From NCBI GenBank assembly GCA_020054495.1, contig JAHWGK010000023.1, forward strand, positions 1-41,330: DNA of 41,330 bases, read 5' to 3'. Origin of the DNA: Thermoplasmata archaeon. Lineage in GTDB: Archaea; Thermoplasmatota; E2; DHVEG-1. The translations under genes were made by a program, and so were the position numbers. Below the pieces are notes generated by a model, which worked only from the letters and a program-made list of their open reading frames with translations, made no database searches and was not told the DNA's origin. Within the stretch, counting starts at the first letter, position 1. Each line of letters begins with the position of its first letter. Positions 7,555-15,070 of this stretch are shown piece after piece.

Positions 7555-8805
7555 TTATAATCCCATGATATATCTTAATATTGGAAATGCATTTGGGAAT
7601 CGCTGGAAAATCTGAATGATGAATGTGTTTGTCATTGCTTTGTTTTTTGGCATTGTAACAGAAAATGTTTCTTCAGGGCCTTCTAAACCATATATGTCTC
7701 TAGCTTTTGCAGTAATAATGTAGTCTCCGTTCTCAGCCCAAGTGTGACTCACTGTTACCGGTGTATTTGAAGGAGCTGAGCTAGTCCATTCTGTAGTGTT
7801 CTCATCGCCCCAGTCAATGTAATATTCAACATCGTCCCCATCAGGATCTATTGAAGTAAAGTCGTATTCATATAGTGTTCCTGCACTTCCACTTGCGGGA
7901 CCGTCTATATCTGGTGCTCCAGGCGGCTCATTACCGACATTCAAACCAAATATTACATCTGGAGATGATTGAGAAAGACCTACAAACATTGCTTTTGTTC
8001 CATCAACATAGAAACAGGCACCTCCCGCCATGTTAGTATCATATCCTGGGTTCCAATACCCTTGATAAATTACATCAGTATATGTTTCTGAGGTCAAATC
8101 AAACTGTGATATCTGTACTTGAGGATTTTCTTCTGGATCTTGAGAATATACCCATAAGAATGGTCCATCATCACTAAAATCATCATATGCTAATCCATAG
8201 ATTGAATAATCATTGAGATAAGTGTTATACACTGTTCCATCTTCTGGGTTGAATTCATAAATTGCACTACCCCAATTTGCACTAAAGAAATGACCATTGG
8301 CTGTATTAACAGCTAAACCCCGGCAAACAGTTAAACCAGCAGGTTTTTCAAGAAGTGTTACCACACTTCCATCTGCAGGATCAATTTTAGCAAGTTCATC
8401 TTCATCTGACGCATAAAGGTATTCTCCATCCCATGCTAAATCACGCCATCCCCAAGTAGATGATGTTCCTTGTTCATAGGTGATTATATGATTACCCTCG
8501 TTATCGAATTTATGTAGTTTGTGAATATCATTATGGGGTGAGTCACGTCCAGTTATCCAGAAAAATTCACCGTCAAACTCAACACCCAAACATCCGGTAT
8601 CGCCAGTTGGTGTCTGAACGTCATATTCAAATTCAAATGGCGTGTTTATTGAGTTTTTTAAAATATTACTTTGCGATGTAATAAAACATGCATCTGTATC
8701 TTTATTTTCAACCTGGTTGATACTAACATTCATTGTCCCTGTTGCTGACGAAGCAGCAACGAAAAATAGCGTACATACAAATATACCTAATATTTTCTTT
8801 TTCAT
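7555..8805 (-). CDS. Secreted beta-propeller protein with PKD domain and shared C-terminal motif
   Basis: A 416-residue secreted protein with start at ATG 8805, preceded by GGGGAGGT; the frame is open to 8832 but that start lies upstream of the ribosome site. Signal peptide at 1-23 (MKKKILGIFVCTLFFVAASS). Residues ~50-290 hold NHL/SMP-30-like propeller repeats (VEFDGEFFWITGRD, LAWDGEYLYASDEDELAKIDP, IYEFNPEDGTVYN). Residues ~295-386 are a PKD-like domain (YIDWGDENTTEW, then WAENGDYIITAKARD). The tail at 387-416 aligns without gaps to the tails of the propeller pair and the M14 enzyme (FPNAFPILRYIMGL). Its propeller differs from the Ycf48 type, so the tail and PKD have been joined to unrelated N-terminal domains. 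Ligand unknown. Confidence 0.8.
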   Translation of the reverse strand: MKKKILGIFVCTLFFVAASSATGTMNVSINQVENKDTDACFITSQSNILKNSINTPFEFEYDVQTPTGDTGCLGVEFDGEFFWITGRDSPHNDIHKLHKFDNEGNHIITYEQGTSSTWGWRDLAWDGEYLYASDEDELAKIDPADGSVVTLLEKPAGLTVCRGLAVNTANGHFFSANWGSAIYEFNPEDGTVYNTYLNDYSIYGLAYDDFSDDGPFLWVYSQDPEENPQVQISQFDLTSETYTDVIYQGYWNPGYDTNMAGGACFYVDGTKAMFVGLSQSSPDVIFGLNVGNEPPGAPDIDGPASGSAGTLYEYDFTSIDPDGDDVEYYIDWGDENTTEWTSSAPSNTPVTVSHTWAENGDYIITAKARDIYGLEGPEETFSVTMPKNKAMTNTFIIQIFQRFPNAFPILRYIMGL

Positions 8806-9012
8806 TTTACCTCCCCAAAAAGTATATAACAATTCAACACATAAATTTTTCTATATTATTCACTATATTAAATTTTTAATTTTTTATATGAAAAGTTTAT
8901 ATTCATTGGTTAAAAGTTTGGAAATATATCAAGGAAGAAACTTTTATACGTTATTTTTTTAGAGAAAAATTTATTTTCTTATAAATTGTCTCCTTTATTT
9001 AGTGATATTTAC

Positions 9013-9234
9013 ATGGATGAAAAAACAAGGATAGAAAAAGACATTTTAATGTTTGAAGAAAATCTTCCTCAGCTTGATGATAAAAAGCTGTCAGAAGCAC
9101 AGAAAAAAACAGTTGAACTTGCGAAACAATACTATGAAGATTCAAAATATTACTTAGAAAAGAAAGATTACTTTACCTCCTTTGGATGTATTAATTATGC
9201 ACATGGACTACTTGATTCAATTATAAAGTTTTAA
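9013..9234 (+). CDS. DUF357 family protein
   Basis: A 73-residue acidic, helical protein of the archaeal DUF357 family; the core (AKQYYEDSKYYLEKKDYFTSFGCINYAHGLLDS) is characteristic. Function is unknown for the family. The frame is open from 8986, but a box A-like CTTATAAA at 8978-8985 would start transcription close to 9010, so the ATG at 9013 on a nearly leaderless message is more likely. The gene is divergent from the propeller gene at 8805 and convergent with the SAM hydrolase gene, whose stop is 10 bases away. Confidence 0.8.
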   Translation: MDEKTRIEKDILMFEENLPQLDDKKLSEAQKKTVELAKQYYEDSKYYLEKKDYFTSFGCINYAHGLLDSIIKF

Positions 9235-9243
9235 GGACGAGTT

Positions 9244-10032
9244 TTAGCTAAATAAAATTTTTACTTCGTCATCAGGTTTTGCACCGAGTTTTTTACCTGC
9301 ATCACCTTGGTTTAATGAAATTTCAAGTAGATTGCTACTACCAATAGTTGCAAGTAGTTCTCCTTTTTTTACAAAATTGTATGATTTCACAAATGGCATC
9401 TCTAACTTTTTACTACCAGAAAATAACATTATTTTTTTATCATAACTTAAAACTTGTCTTAGTTTGAAACCATCGATATTTGTAATAATGTTTCCAAAAT
9501 TATCAATGTATACAATTTTTCCAGTTATAGTTTTATCAGTTATTTCAAATCTTCCGAAATCCAAATTAGTAAAATCATTTATAATGGGGCCAATATGTTC
9601 AAATATTACACCATTAAGTATATGTGCTGCTACAGGTATAAAAACGTCTCTCCCATGAAATGTATTAGAAATGGGATTTAACATAAGATTTGGGTTTGCA
9701 ATTTCATAGACTGTAAAATCTCCTAGATATCGTGCAGCTGGTATCAAAAGACCATTATCAGGACCTACTAATATATGAGTCTTTGTTGTAACAACAATAC
9801 CCCTTCTCGTTGTGCCTACTCCTGGATCTACAACAGCTACATGAACTGTGCCAACTGGAAAAAAGGGCACAGTAGTTTGAAGAACAAATGCACCCTCCCG
9901 GATATTATGAGGTGTTATATCATGAGTTATATCAACAATTTTTACATCAGCCATAGATAATGCCACACCTTTCATTTGTGGTACATAGTTACTCTTGTTG
10001 CTGAAATCAGAAAGGAATGTCATTAATTTCAT
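9244..10032 (-). CDS. SAM hydroxide adenosyltransferase (DUF62 family SAM hydrolase)
   Basis: A 262-residue cytoplasmic enzyme of the SAM-dependent chlorinase/fluorinase superfamily. Family members without halogenase activity hydrolyse S-adenosylmethionine to adenosine and methionine. The N-terminal fold (FLSDFSNKSNYVPQMKGV), the VDPGVGTTRRG loop and TFHGRDVF supply the Asp-Arg-His set used by the hydroxide enzymes. GPDNGLL and DNFGN are also typical. Length is normal for the family. ATG at 10032 has GAGGAG upstream. The physiological role, probably SAM turnover, is not settled for archaea. Confidence 0.9.
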   Translation of the reverse strand: MKLMTFLSDFSNKSNYVPQMKGVALSMADVKIVDITHDITPHNIREGAFVLQTTVPFFPVGTVHVAVVDPGVGTTRRGIVVTTKTHILVGPDNGLLIPAARYLGDFTVYEIANPNLMLNPISNTFHGRDVFIPVAAHILNGVIFEHIGPIINDFTNLDFGRFEITDKTITGKIVYIDNFGNIITNIDGFKLRQVLSYDKKIMLFSGSKKLEMPFVKSYNFVKKGELLATIGSSNLLEISLNQGDAGKKLGAKPDDEVKILFS

Positions 10033-10153
10033 TAATTGTTCTCCTCAAAATATCAAAATATTGCATCTACTATTTAATATGGATAGTATTTTTTGTGTTT
10101 TTTTGAAAAAGTATTTATGCTAGTAGTATACATATTATAAAGGTTGGATTTTT

Positions 10154-10555
10154 GTGAAGGCGAAATACAACAAAAAGGATATGGAGGTTCTAGCTGATCT
10201 TTGGGATAAAACTGGTGATAAATCTTTGGTTTGCCCACAATGCGAACATAAAATGGTAATAGTTCAGGTTGAACCAATTCATGACGCTGAAAATGCATAT
10301 ATACCCTATGATACAATTATTGAATGTACTTCTTGTGATTTTAAAATCAGAGCGGAATCGTTTTCAATATTAGGATGTGTAAAGAATTTTAATTTGAAGC
10401 ATATTGAGATCGCTAGTTGGTCACCAAGTGGAAGCAGGGTTCTTTCTCGCTATGAACATATTCTTGACTATGAGCTTCTTAAGAAATTAAAAGAATCGGC
10501 TGAACTTAAGGAGTTTTTAATTGTAAATAAGCAAGTCATACAAGTTATCGGATAA
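10154..10555 (+). CDS. Zinc-ribbon protein of unknown function
   Basis: A 133-residue protein with GTG start at 10154 and AGGTTGG upstream; an internal ATG lies at 10181. Residues ~27-64 form a treble-cysteine ribbon: CPQC and, about 30 residues later, CTSC. The remainder is mixed alpha/beta with no motif I can assign, and there is no signal peptide or membrane segment. It stands alone, divergent from the SAM hydrolase. A nucleic acid-related role is possible from the ribbon, but that is a guess. Confidence 0.7.
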   Translation: MKAKYNKKDMEVLADLWDKTGDKSLVCPQCEHKMVIVQVEPIHDAENAYIPYDTIIECTSCDFKIRAESFSILGCVKNFNLKHIEIASWSPSGSRVLSRYEHILDYELLKKLKESAELKEFLIVNKQVIQVIG

Positions 10556-10655
10556 TAAAAATAAGATTTTTGTATTGTGAAAATACCTAGTTTGGTAGAA
10601 TCCCCCACAAAATTTATATAATATTAAGAAGAGAATTAATAGTTAGGCCTACTTT

Positions 10656-10745
10656 ATGGAGAAAAAAACAAAGAAAAAACCTAAGACCGATATACCTAAA
10701 GAAATTAAAATAATCTGGGTAAATGTGATTGAGTCGTTCTCTTAA
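10656..10745 (+). CDS. Possible 29-residue basic microprotein
   Basis: ATG at 10656 opens a 29-codon frame: a lysine-rich start (MEKKTKKKPKTDIPKE) then a short hydrophobic end (IKIIWVNVIESFS). A good box A (TTTATATAA) lies at about 10613-10621, placing an RNA start near 10640. The frame overlaps the 3' end of the opposite-strand winged-helix gene by four bases. No strong ribosome site is visible. The transcript could instead be a small RNA. Confidence 0.3.
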   Translation: MEKKTKKKPKTDIPKEIKIIWVNVIESFS

Positions 10746-11050
10746 TAGAACATTGTTCCATCATATTCATTTGGCTCTTTCTTTTTTGCACCCGATCGGT
10801 GTTTTATAAATTTTCGTTGCCGTTTTTTTCCGATGAAACTGAAATCATGTCTCATTAATCTTACATAAGTTTTGTCTGGAAGAGGTTCCAATTTAACAAT
10901 ACCCTTCATTTGAAACTTTTTAAGAGTTCTCAGTGCAATATCTTTCGATATGTGTAGTTCTTTTTTAATGTCTTCAACAGTTATAGGATAGGTTTTTTGT
11001 AAAAGTTTAATGATTCGTTCTTCAAGTGTTCCAGAGGTTATTTCAATCAT
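10742..11050 (-). CDS. Small winged-helix DNA-binding protein
   Basis: A 102-residue protein. Residues ~8-65 fit a winged helix-turn-helix (EERIIKLLQKTYPITVEDIKKELHISKDIALRTLKKFQMKGIVKLE). The C-terminus is very basic (KKRQRKFIKHRSGAKKK) and ends in an acidic/aromatic tip (YDGTMFY). It lies 33 bases downstream of purF on the same strand with its own AAGGAT site, so the two are probably co-transcribed. It may be a local transcription regulator or a general nucleic acid-binding protein; the target is unknown. Confidence 0.75.
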   Translation of the reverse strand: MIEITSGTLEERIIKLLQKTYPITVEDIKKELHISKDIALRTLKKFQMKGIVKLEPLPDKTYVRLMRHDFSFIGKKRQRKFIKHRSGAKKKEPNEYDGTMFY

Positions 11051-11083
11051 TCTTATCCTTTGACTTAAAAAAATTAATGATTT

Positions 11084-12514
11084 TCATGATTCATATGCTC
11101 TTATTCCTTTTCTATCAATTTTGAAAAGTTGTTTGACATCCTCTTTCATTTCAGTAGGGTATCCATCTGGGAAGTCTATACAGCCTCTACAAATATCAAA
11201 TCCGATGGCTTTACTAAGGCTATCCATACTGCTGTATGCTAGTGAATCTGCATGAATTTCTTCTGCAATCTCATCCCATGTTTTAATTCTACCATCTTTA
11301 TTTCTTGCAATAAACTCCTTTTTACTACGCATATCAATACCAAGATAACAGGGTGCAATAAGTGGCGGACAACCAATTCTAACATGAACTTCTCTAGCAC
11401 CAGCGTTTTTAAGCCCATTTATAAGCTTACGGATGTTTGTACCACGAACTATTGAATCATCAACTAAAACAATGCGTTTGTCTTTGAGAACTGAACGTAG
11501 ATAAGAGAGCCCCTCCTCGACAACTTTATCCCTGCTTTCCTGTGTCTGCTGTATAAATGAACGCTCATCCTTATCTTTCATTATTCCTTCATCTATTGGT
11601 ATCCCAGATTCCCGTGAATAGCCTGTTGCATAATGTCTTCCGGATTCTGGAACAGGGATAACTAAATCTGCATCTACAGGGTATTTCTTTGCTAGTAGAC
11701 GACCTAATTCAGCACGCACACTATGAACAGATCGCTTGTTTATTCTTGAATCAGGTTTTGCAAAATAGACAAACTCAAACATACATGGCTTTTCTTGTTT
11801 TTTTATAATTTGCTTTTCATGAACATTTCCTTCTGTATCAATTACAATAACTGAGCCGCCAGGAATATCCTTAACGTATTCGAAATTGATTTTCTTAAAA
11901 ACACGTGTCTCTGAAGTAAGGCAATACATGCCATCAGTTTTTCCTAGAACAAGAGGTCTAACTTTATAAGGATCTGTCATTCCAAACAGTAAGGGGTTTT
12001 CACCTGAATCAGCTAGAAACAATGCTGAATAACTTCCTTTTAAGCGATTCATAAGATATTTACAAGAATTAAAAATTAAATCAGCCGTTAACTCTTTCTT
12101 ATAAAGTTTATCTGCAAGAGGTAGCAATAGACATTGAACATCACTATCTGTCCTTGGTTTTCTCTTTGTTAGTTTATTTATGTCTGAACAGTTGTAAATA
12201 TTTCCATTTTGAACAGCTGCTAATAACGGATTAACCAAATATTCTGGTTGAGCATTATTTTTTAAAGATTCGACATCATCCATGCCCGCCGTTGAATATC
12301 TAGTATGACCTATACCTACATTTCCCGGAACACCAATCTTTTTTTCATCATTGAAAACTTCCCTTACTAAGCCAGGATCTTTTGTAACATGAATATTTCC
12401 ATCGTACAATAGCATGCCCGCAGATGATTGACCTCGATGTTGTACAGAAAACAAACTATGATAAATAATTCGAGAAACTGCTTTTCCCCCAATAATTCCA
12501 ACGATACCACACAT
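11084..12514 (-). CDS. purF: Amidophosphoribosyltransferase
   Basis: Catalyses the first step of purine synthesis: PRPP plus glutamine to 5-phosphoribosylamine. The 476 residues start MCGIVGIIGG, so the nucleophilic Cys2 is exposed after removal of Met and no propeptide is present. HRGQSSAGM and GNVGIGHTRYST belong to the glutaminase half. IVLVDDSIVRGTN (~residue 350) is the PRPP loop. Four cysteines match the ligands of the iron-sulfur type of PurF (in KPCMFEFVYF, APCYLGID and the pair CRGC near the C-terminus), so this is probably the oxygen-sensitive [4Fe-4S] form. A box A-like TTTAAATAA is about 30 bases upstream, giving a very short leader. Confidence 0.97.
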   Translation of the reverse strand: MCGIVGIIGGKAVSRIIYHSLFSVQHRGQSSAGMLLYDGNIHVTKDPGLVREVFNDEKKIGVPGNVGIGHTRYSTAGMDDVESLKNNAQPEYLVNPLLAAVQNGNIYNCSDINKLTKRKPRTDSDVQCLLLPLADKLYKKELTADLIFNSCKYLMNRLKGSYSALFLADSGENPLLFGMTDPYKVRPLVLGKTDGMYCLTSETRVFKKINFEYVKDIPGGSVIVIDTEGNVHEKQIIKKQEKPCMFEFVYFAKPDSRINKRSVHSVRAELGRLLAKKYPVDADLVIPVPESGRHYATGYSRESGIPIDEGIMKDKDERSFIQQTQESRDKVVEEGLSYLRSVLKDKRIVLVDDSIVRGTNIRKLINGLKNAGAREVHVRIGCPPLIAPCYLGIDMRSKKEFIARNKDGRIKTWDEIAEEIHADSLAYSSMDSLSKAIGFDICRGCIDFPDGYPTEMKEDVKQLFKIDRKGIRAYES

Positions 12515-12579
12515 GGTAAAAACAGGAAATGTCCAGACATTATTTAAATTACACTGATTTCATTTTTAGTAATATAGTC

Positions 12580-13827
12580 TTAAATATCTTCCCATTCCTT
12601 TAGGACTGACTGCCATTTGTACTCTTTTATAGCGTCTATATGCTCTATCTTTCTAATAATCCGTTCATATCCCTTTACAAGTGTTCGTGTTCGAATTTTT
12701 ACTATAAAGTCATAAGGCCCTGCAACGGCTGCAACTCTTGTTACACCGTTGATTTCCCATAATTTATCCATTGTTTCATAAATTGGATATCCTGGTTTTA
12801 CCTTGATGAAAATATATGCTTTCACTAGGGTAAGTGCAAACGAAACAATACCTAGAATTACAAGAGTTGTTCCAATAATTTTGATTAGTATCATAATGGG
12901 ATCTGTGGAAAACGGTGGAATGATATTGAAATACGATAATATTATTGAAAATGGGATAGCAAAGAGAACCATCGATGCTCTCACTGCTTGTGTTACACTT
13001 GCTTTTCCAATTCCTAACGCACGAATATAAAATACATATGAAAAGAATGTAACAGCCATTGTAAGTGCGACCCATTCAAAATGCTCAATTGATGCATTTA
13101 TCCCCGCTATGAAATGACTATTTCCAGATAATAAATCATAAACACCAACAATTATACCTGTAAAGACACAAGCAAAAACAACATTCCAAAACCTGATATT
13201 AAGCGCATCATTAGGTTTTTTGTTAATTTTTAACATTTTGAGTTTTCTCTGATAAATAGAAAATAAAACCCAAGCAGGACTAATAACTAGAAATACAATA
13301 GCCATTGCTATAGGAGTGATCGTCCCAGTGAGGGATATTGAACCAAGAATAGCTCCAAAGGTTACAATAAGAGATGATTGAATCTCTGAAAGAGTTGGAA
13401 TGTTTTTCTCTACAACTGATTCAATTGCTACAAGATACAAAATTACTATTTGCGAAAACGGTAGAACCACAGAAGGATTTCCGTCCATCAAAAAAAGTAA
13501 AGAGAAATACCCAAGTGTAAGACAAGCATTACCTAAGCCAGCAACCAAGTGATACTTAATTTCTTCTTTACGTACCAATCTAACCCTATTGAAAGATGGA
13601 TCAATAATAATGGAACCAAGACTTCTATCCTTCTTTATTGGTATTGACAAAACCAAGATTATTACAAATGAGATAATAATACCAATAATAAAACATGATA
13701 AACCAAAGGCCAAAACATCAGGAATATAAAGCGAAATGATAGTTGCATCTATAGCTGAGACTAATGCAGCGATAATTGCGGATGTAAATGCAAGAGTATA
13801 GAAAAGATATTTTCGTCTTATTTTCAT
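12580..13827 (-). CDS. DMT/EamA-like membrane transporter fused to a C-terminal Lrp/AsnC ligand-binding domain
   Basis: A 415-residue protein. Residues ~1-335 contain about ten hydrophobic segments in the pattern of drug/metabolite (EamA-like) transporters, including a late pair around VTFFSYVFYIRALGIGKASVTQAV. The cytoplasmic tail (~338-415; YETMDKLWEINGVTRVAAVAGPYDFIVKIRTRT) is a RAM domain, the amino acid-binding module of Lrp/AsnC regulators, without a helix-turn-helix. Its ATG overlaps the stop of the preceding free RAM protein (ATGA), so the two are translationally coupled. I infer an amino acid or metabolite transporter controlled by ligand binding to its tail. Substrate unknown. Confidence 0.8.
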   Translation of the reverse strand: MKIRRKYLFYTLAFTSAIIAALVSAIDATIISLYIPDVLAFGLSCFIIGIIISFVIILVLSIPIKKDRSLGSIIIDPSFNRVRLVRKEEIKYHLVAGLGNACLTLGYFSLLFLMDGNPSVVLPFSQIVILYLVAIESVVEKNIPTLSEIQSSLIVTFGAILGSISLTGTITPIAMAIVFLVISPAWVLFSIYQRKLKMLKINKKPNDALNIRFWNVVFACVFTGIIVGVYDLLSGNSHFIAGINASIEHFEWVALTMAVTFFSYVFYIRALGIGKASVTQAVRASMVLFAIPFSIILSYFNIIPPFSTDPIMILIKIIGTTLVILGIVSFALTLVKAYIFIKVKPGYPIYETMDKLWEINGVTRVAAVAGPYDFIVKIRTRTLVKGYERIIRKIEHIDAIKEYKWQSVLKEWEDI

Positions 13828-14063
13828 AATGCGATTTCTTTTTCAATTATTTGAGTAGTAGTTTTTTTCACACCTTCTATAAGCTGGAGTTTGTTTGTAA
13901 TTTTTAGAAGTTTGTCAAGGGTCTTAATATGAACGCGAACGACAATATCATATTCACCTGCAACAACTGAGATTTTTTCTACATTTTCAATTTTCCTCAT
14001 TTCTTTTATTACTTTATCTGAATCGCCTGGCTGCTTGTTTATTAGTATGTAGGCATTTATCAT
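13824..14063 (-). CDS. Stand-alone Lrp/AsnC ligand-binding (RAM) domain protein
   Basis: A 79-residue protein made of a single RAM domain (beta-alpha-beta-beta-alpha-beta): MINAYILINKQPGDSDKVI, then VEKISVVAGEYDIVVRVHIKT. There is no DNA-binding domain. Such domains usually form dimers or octamers and bind amino acids at the interface. It is the first gene of a two-gene operon and overlaps the transporter-RAM fusion by four bases. It may co-assemble with the transporter's own RAM tail. Ribosome site GGGTGA. Confidence 0.85.
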   Translation of the reverse strand: MINAYILINKQPGDSDKVIKEMRKIENVEKISVVAGEYDIVVRVHIKTLDKLLKITNKLQLIEGVKKTTTQIIEKEIAL

Positions 14064-14182
14064 ATTTTCACCCTAATTTCCAGGCGGAGTGATGATTACT
14101 TTATAAATCTATCTACTGATAAATAAAATCTTGAGATAGATATTGATTAAAAATCTATTTTTATCGGAGAAAATAAGGAAAG

Positions 14183-14190
14183 CTTTAAAT
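14183..14190 (+). promoter_or_regulatory. Box A for the small basic protein gene
   Basis: CTTTAAAT at 14183-14190 predicts a transcription start near 14210, just before the GGAGGT at 14214-14219 and the ATG at 14226. This supports the inner ATG over the in-frame ATG at 14199. Confidence 0.5.
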
Positions 14191-14225
14191 CTTAAGATAT
14201 GTATTCCGGCTACGGAGGTAATAAT

Positions 14226-14411
14226 ATGGCCTTTACGCATGAAGGATGGACTTTATATACGCGAGATGTAACACTTAAAGGCGGAAGAAACCAAACAATC
14301 TACTTCTTTAGTAAGAGAACGCCAAAGAGTGGATCCCCTTGTGACAAGCCTTCCAATTATATGGTTGGTGTTAACAAGAGGACTGGTCTTCCATACTTGA
14401 AAAAGAAGTAA
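14226..14411 (+). CDS. Small conserved basic archaeal protein of unknown function
   Basis: A 61-residue protein (MAFTHEGWTLYTRDVTLKGG, later GVNKRTGLPYLKKK). It resembles a small archaeal protein family that I recall as conserved but uncharacterised. Start chosen at 14226 because GGAGGT is six bases upstream; the frame is open from 14199. It is rich in lysine, arginine and glycine and has no signal peptide. A nucleic acid or ribosome-related role is possible but unsupported. A strong T-rich tract follows the stop. Confidence 0.75.
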   Translation: MAFTHEGWTLYTRDVTLKGGRNQTIYFFSKRTPKSGSPCDKPSNYMVGVNKRTGLPYLKKK

Positions 14412-14462
14412 AAATATCTTTTTTTCTTTACTTCTTTCTTTTTTTATTTTTTTAGTTTTTTT
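14412..14462 (+). terminator. Multiple T-run terminator
   Basis: Several T runs (TTTTTTTCTTT, CTTTTTTTATTTTTTTAG) follow the stop at 14411. This is a strong archaeal-type terminator. Confidence 0.6.
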
Positions 14463-14507
14463 ATGTAGAAATAGGATTAATGAATAATTAGGTTTAAGAA
14501 CACTGTT

Positions 14508-14912
14508 CTAGGCTACGACATAATTAGCCACGCCCACCTGACTGAACATATATTTCATCTGAATTGTGTATACTCCACTAGATAACAAGCCACTAGGCAT
14601 TGTAATAGTATCTCCACCGACTATATTAGCACCTGCAGTATGTAAAATTCCAAAGCCTATAACGTTTCCATTGCTTTCAATAATGCTGATATTTGTATCA
14701 GCAGCAACTACTGAACCTAATTGTACACCAATTATAAGTATATGGTCCCCACTTTGTCTCATACTTACCATTGGAGTTGCATGTAGTTTAGAACCAGTTG
14801 TTTGGTCCATAGTGATATATAAAGCTGTAGCTGCTACTGTTACAATTACTACCATTAAAATAATGCCAACTATTTCAGTAACTGCTTGCGTATCTTTTGC
14901 AACTGATTTCAA
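14508..14912 (-). CDS. Archaeal type IV pilin
   Basis: A 134-residue prepilin. The N-terminus (SVAKDTQAVTEIVGIILMVV) is the class III signal: a short charged leader, a processing site near QAVTE, then the hydrophobic helix that packs in the filament core (Pilin_N / DUF1628 type). The rest is a small beta-rich head. The frame begins with TTG at 14912. A GGTGAG further upstream would suit a non-standard ATT or ATA start giving a leader about ten residues longer. It could be an adhesion pilus subunit; no assembly ATPase is in the window. Confidence 0.8.
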   Translation of the reverse strand: MKSVAKDTQAVTEIVGIILMVVIVTVAATALYITMDQTTGSKLHATPMVSMRQSGDHILIIGVQLGSVVAADTNISIIESNGNVIGFGILHTAGANIVGGDTITMPSGLLSSGVYTIQMKYMFSQVGVANYVVA

Positions 14913-15070
14913 ATTTTTAAAGTCCTTATGTATAATCTCTCACCGTTCCTCATGCTATACTTTGTTAATTATAATATATAAATCTTTCTCAAAATTGAAC
15001 CTTTTAGATGGCATCTAAAAGTTACATTCTACTTTTCTCTAATAAAGTTGAAATAAATATTGAAAAAAAT

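Noticed and set aside
14566..15018. A 150-codon plus-strand frame opposite the pilin gene
   Set aside because: It mirrors the hydrophobic pilin helix on the opposite strand. The pilin has a diagnostic N-terminal motif and this frame has nothing recognisable.
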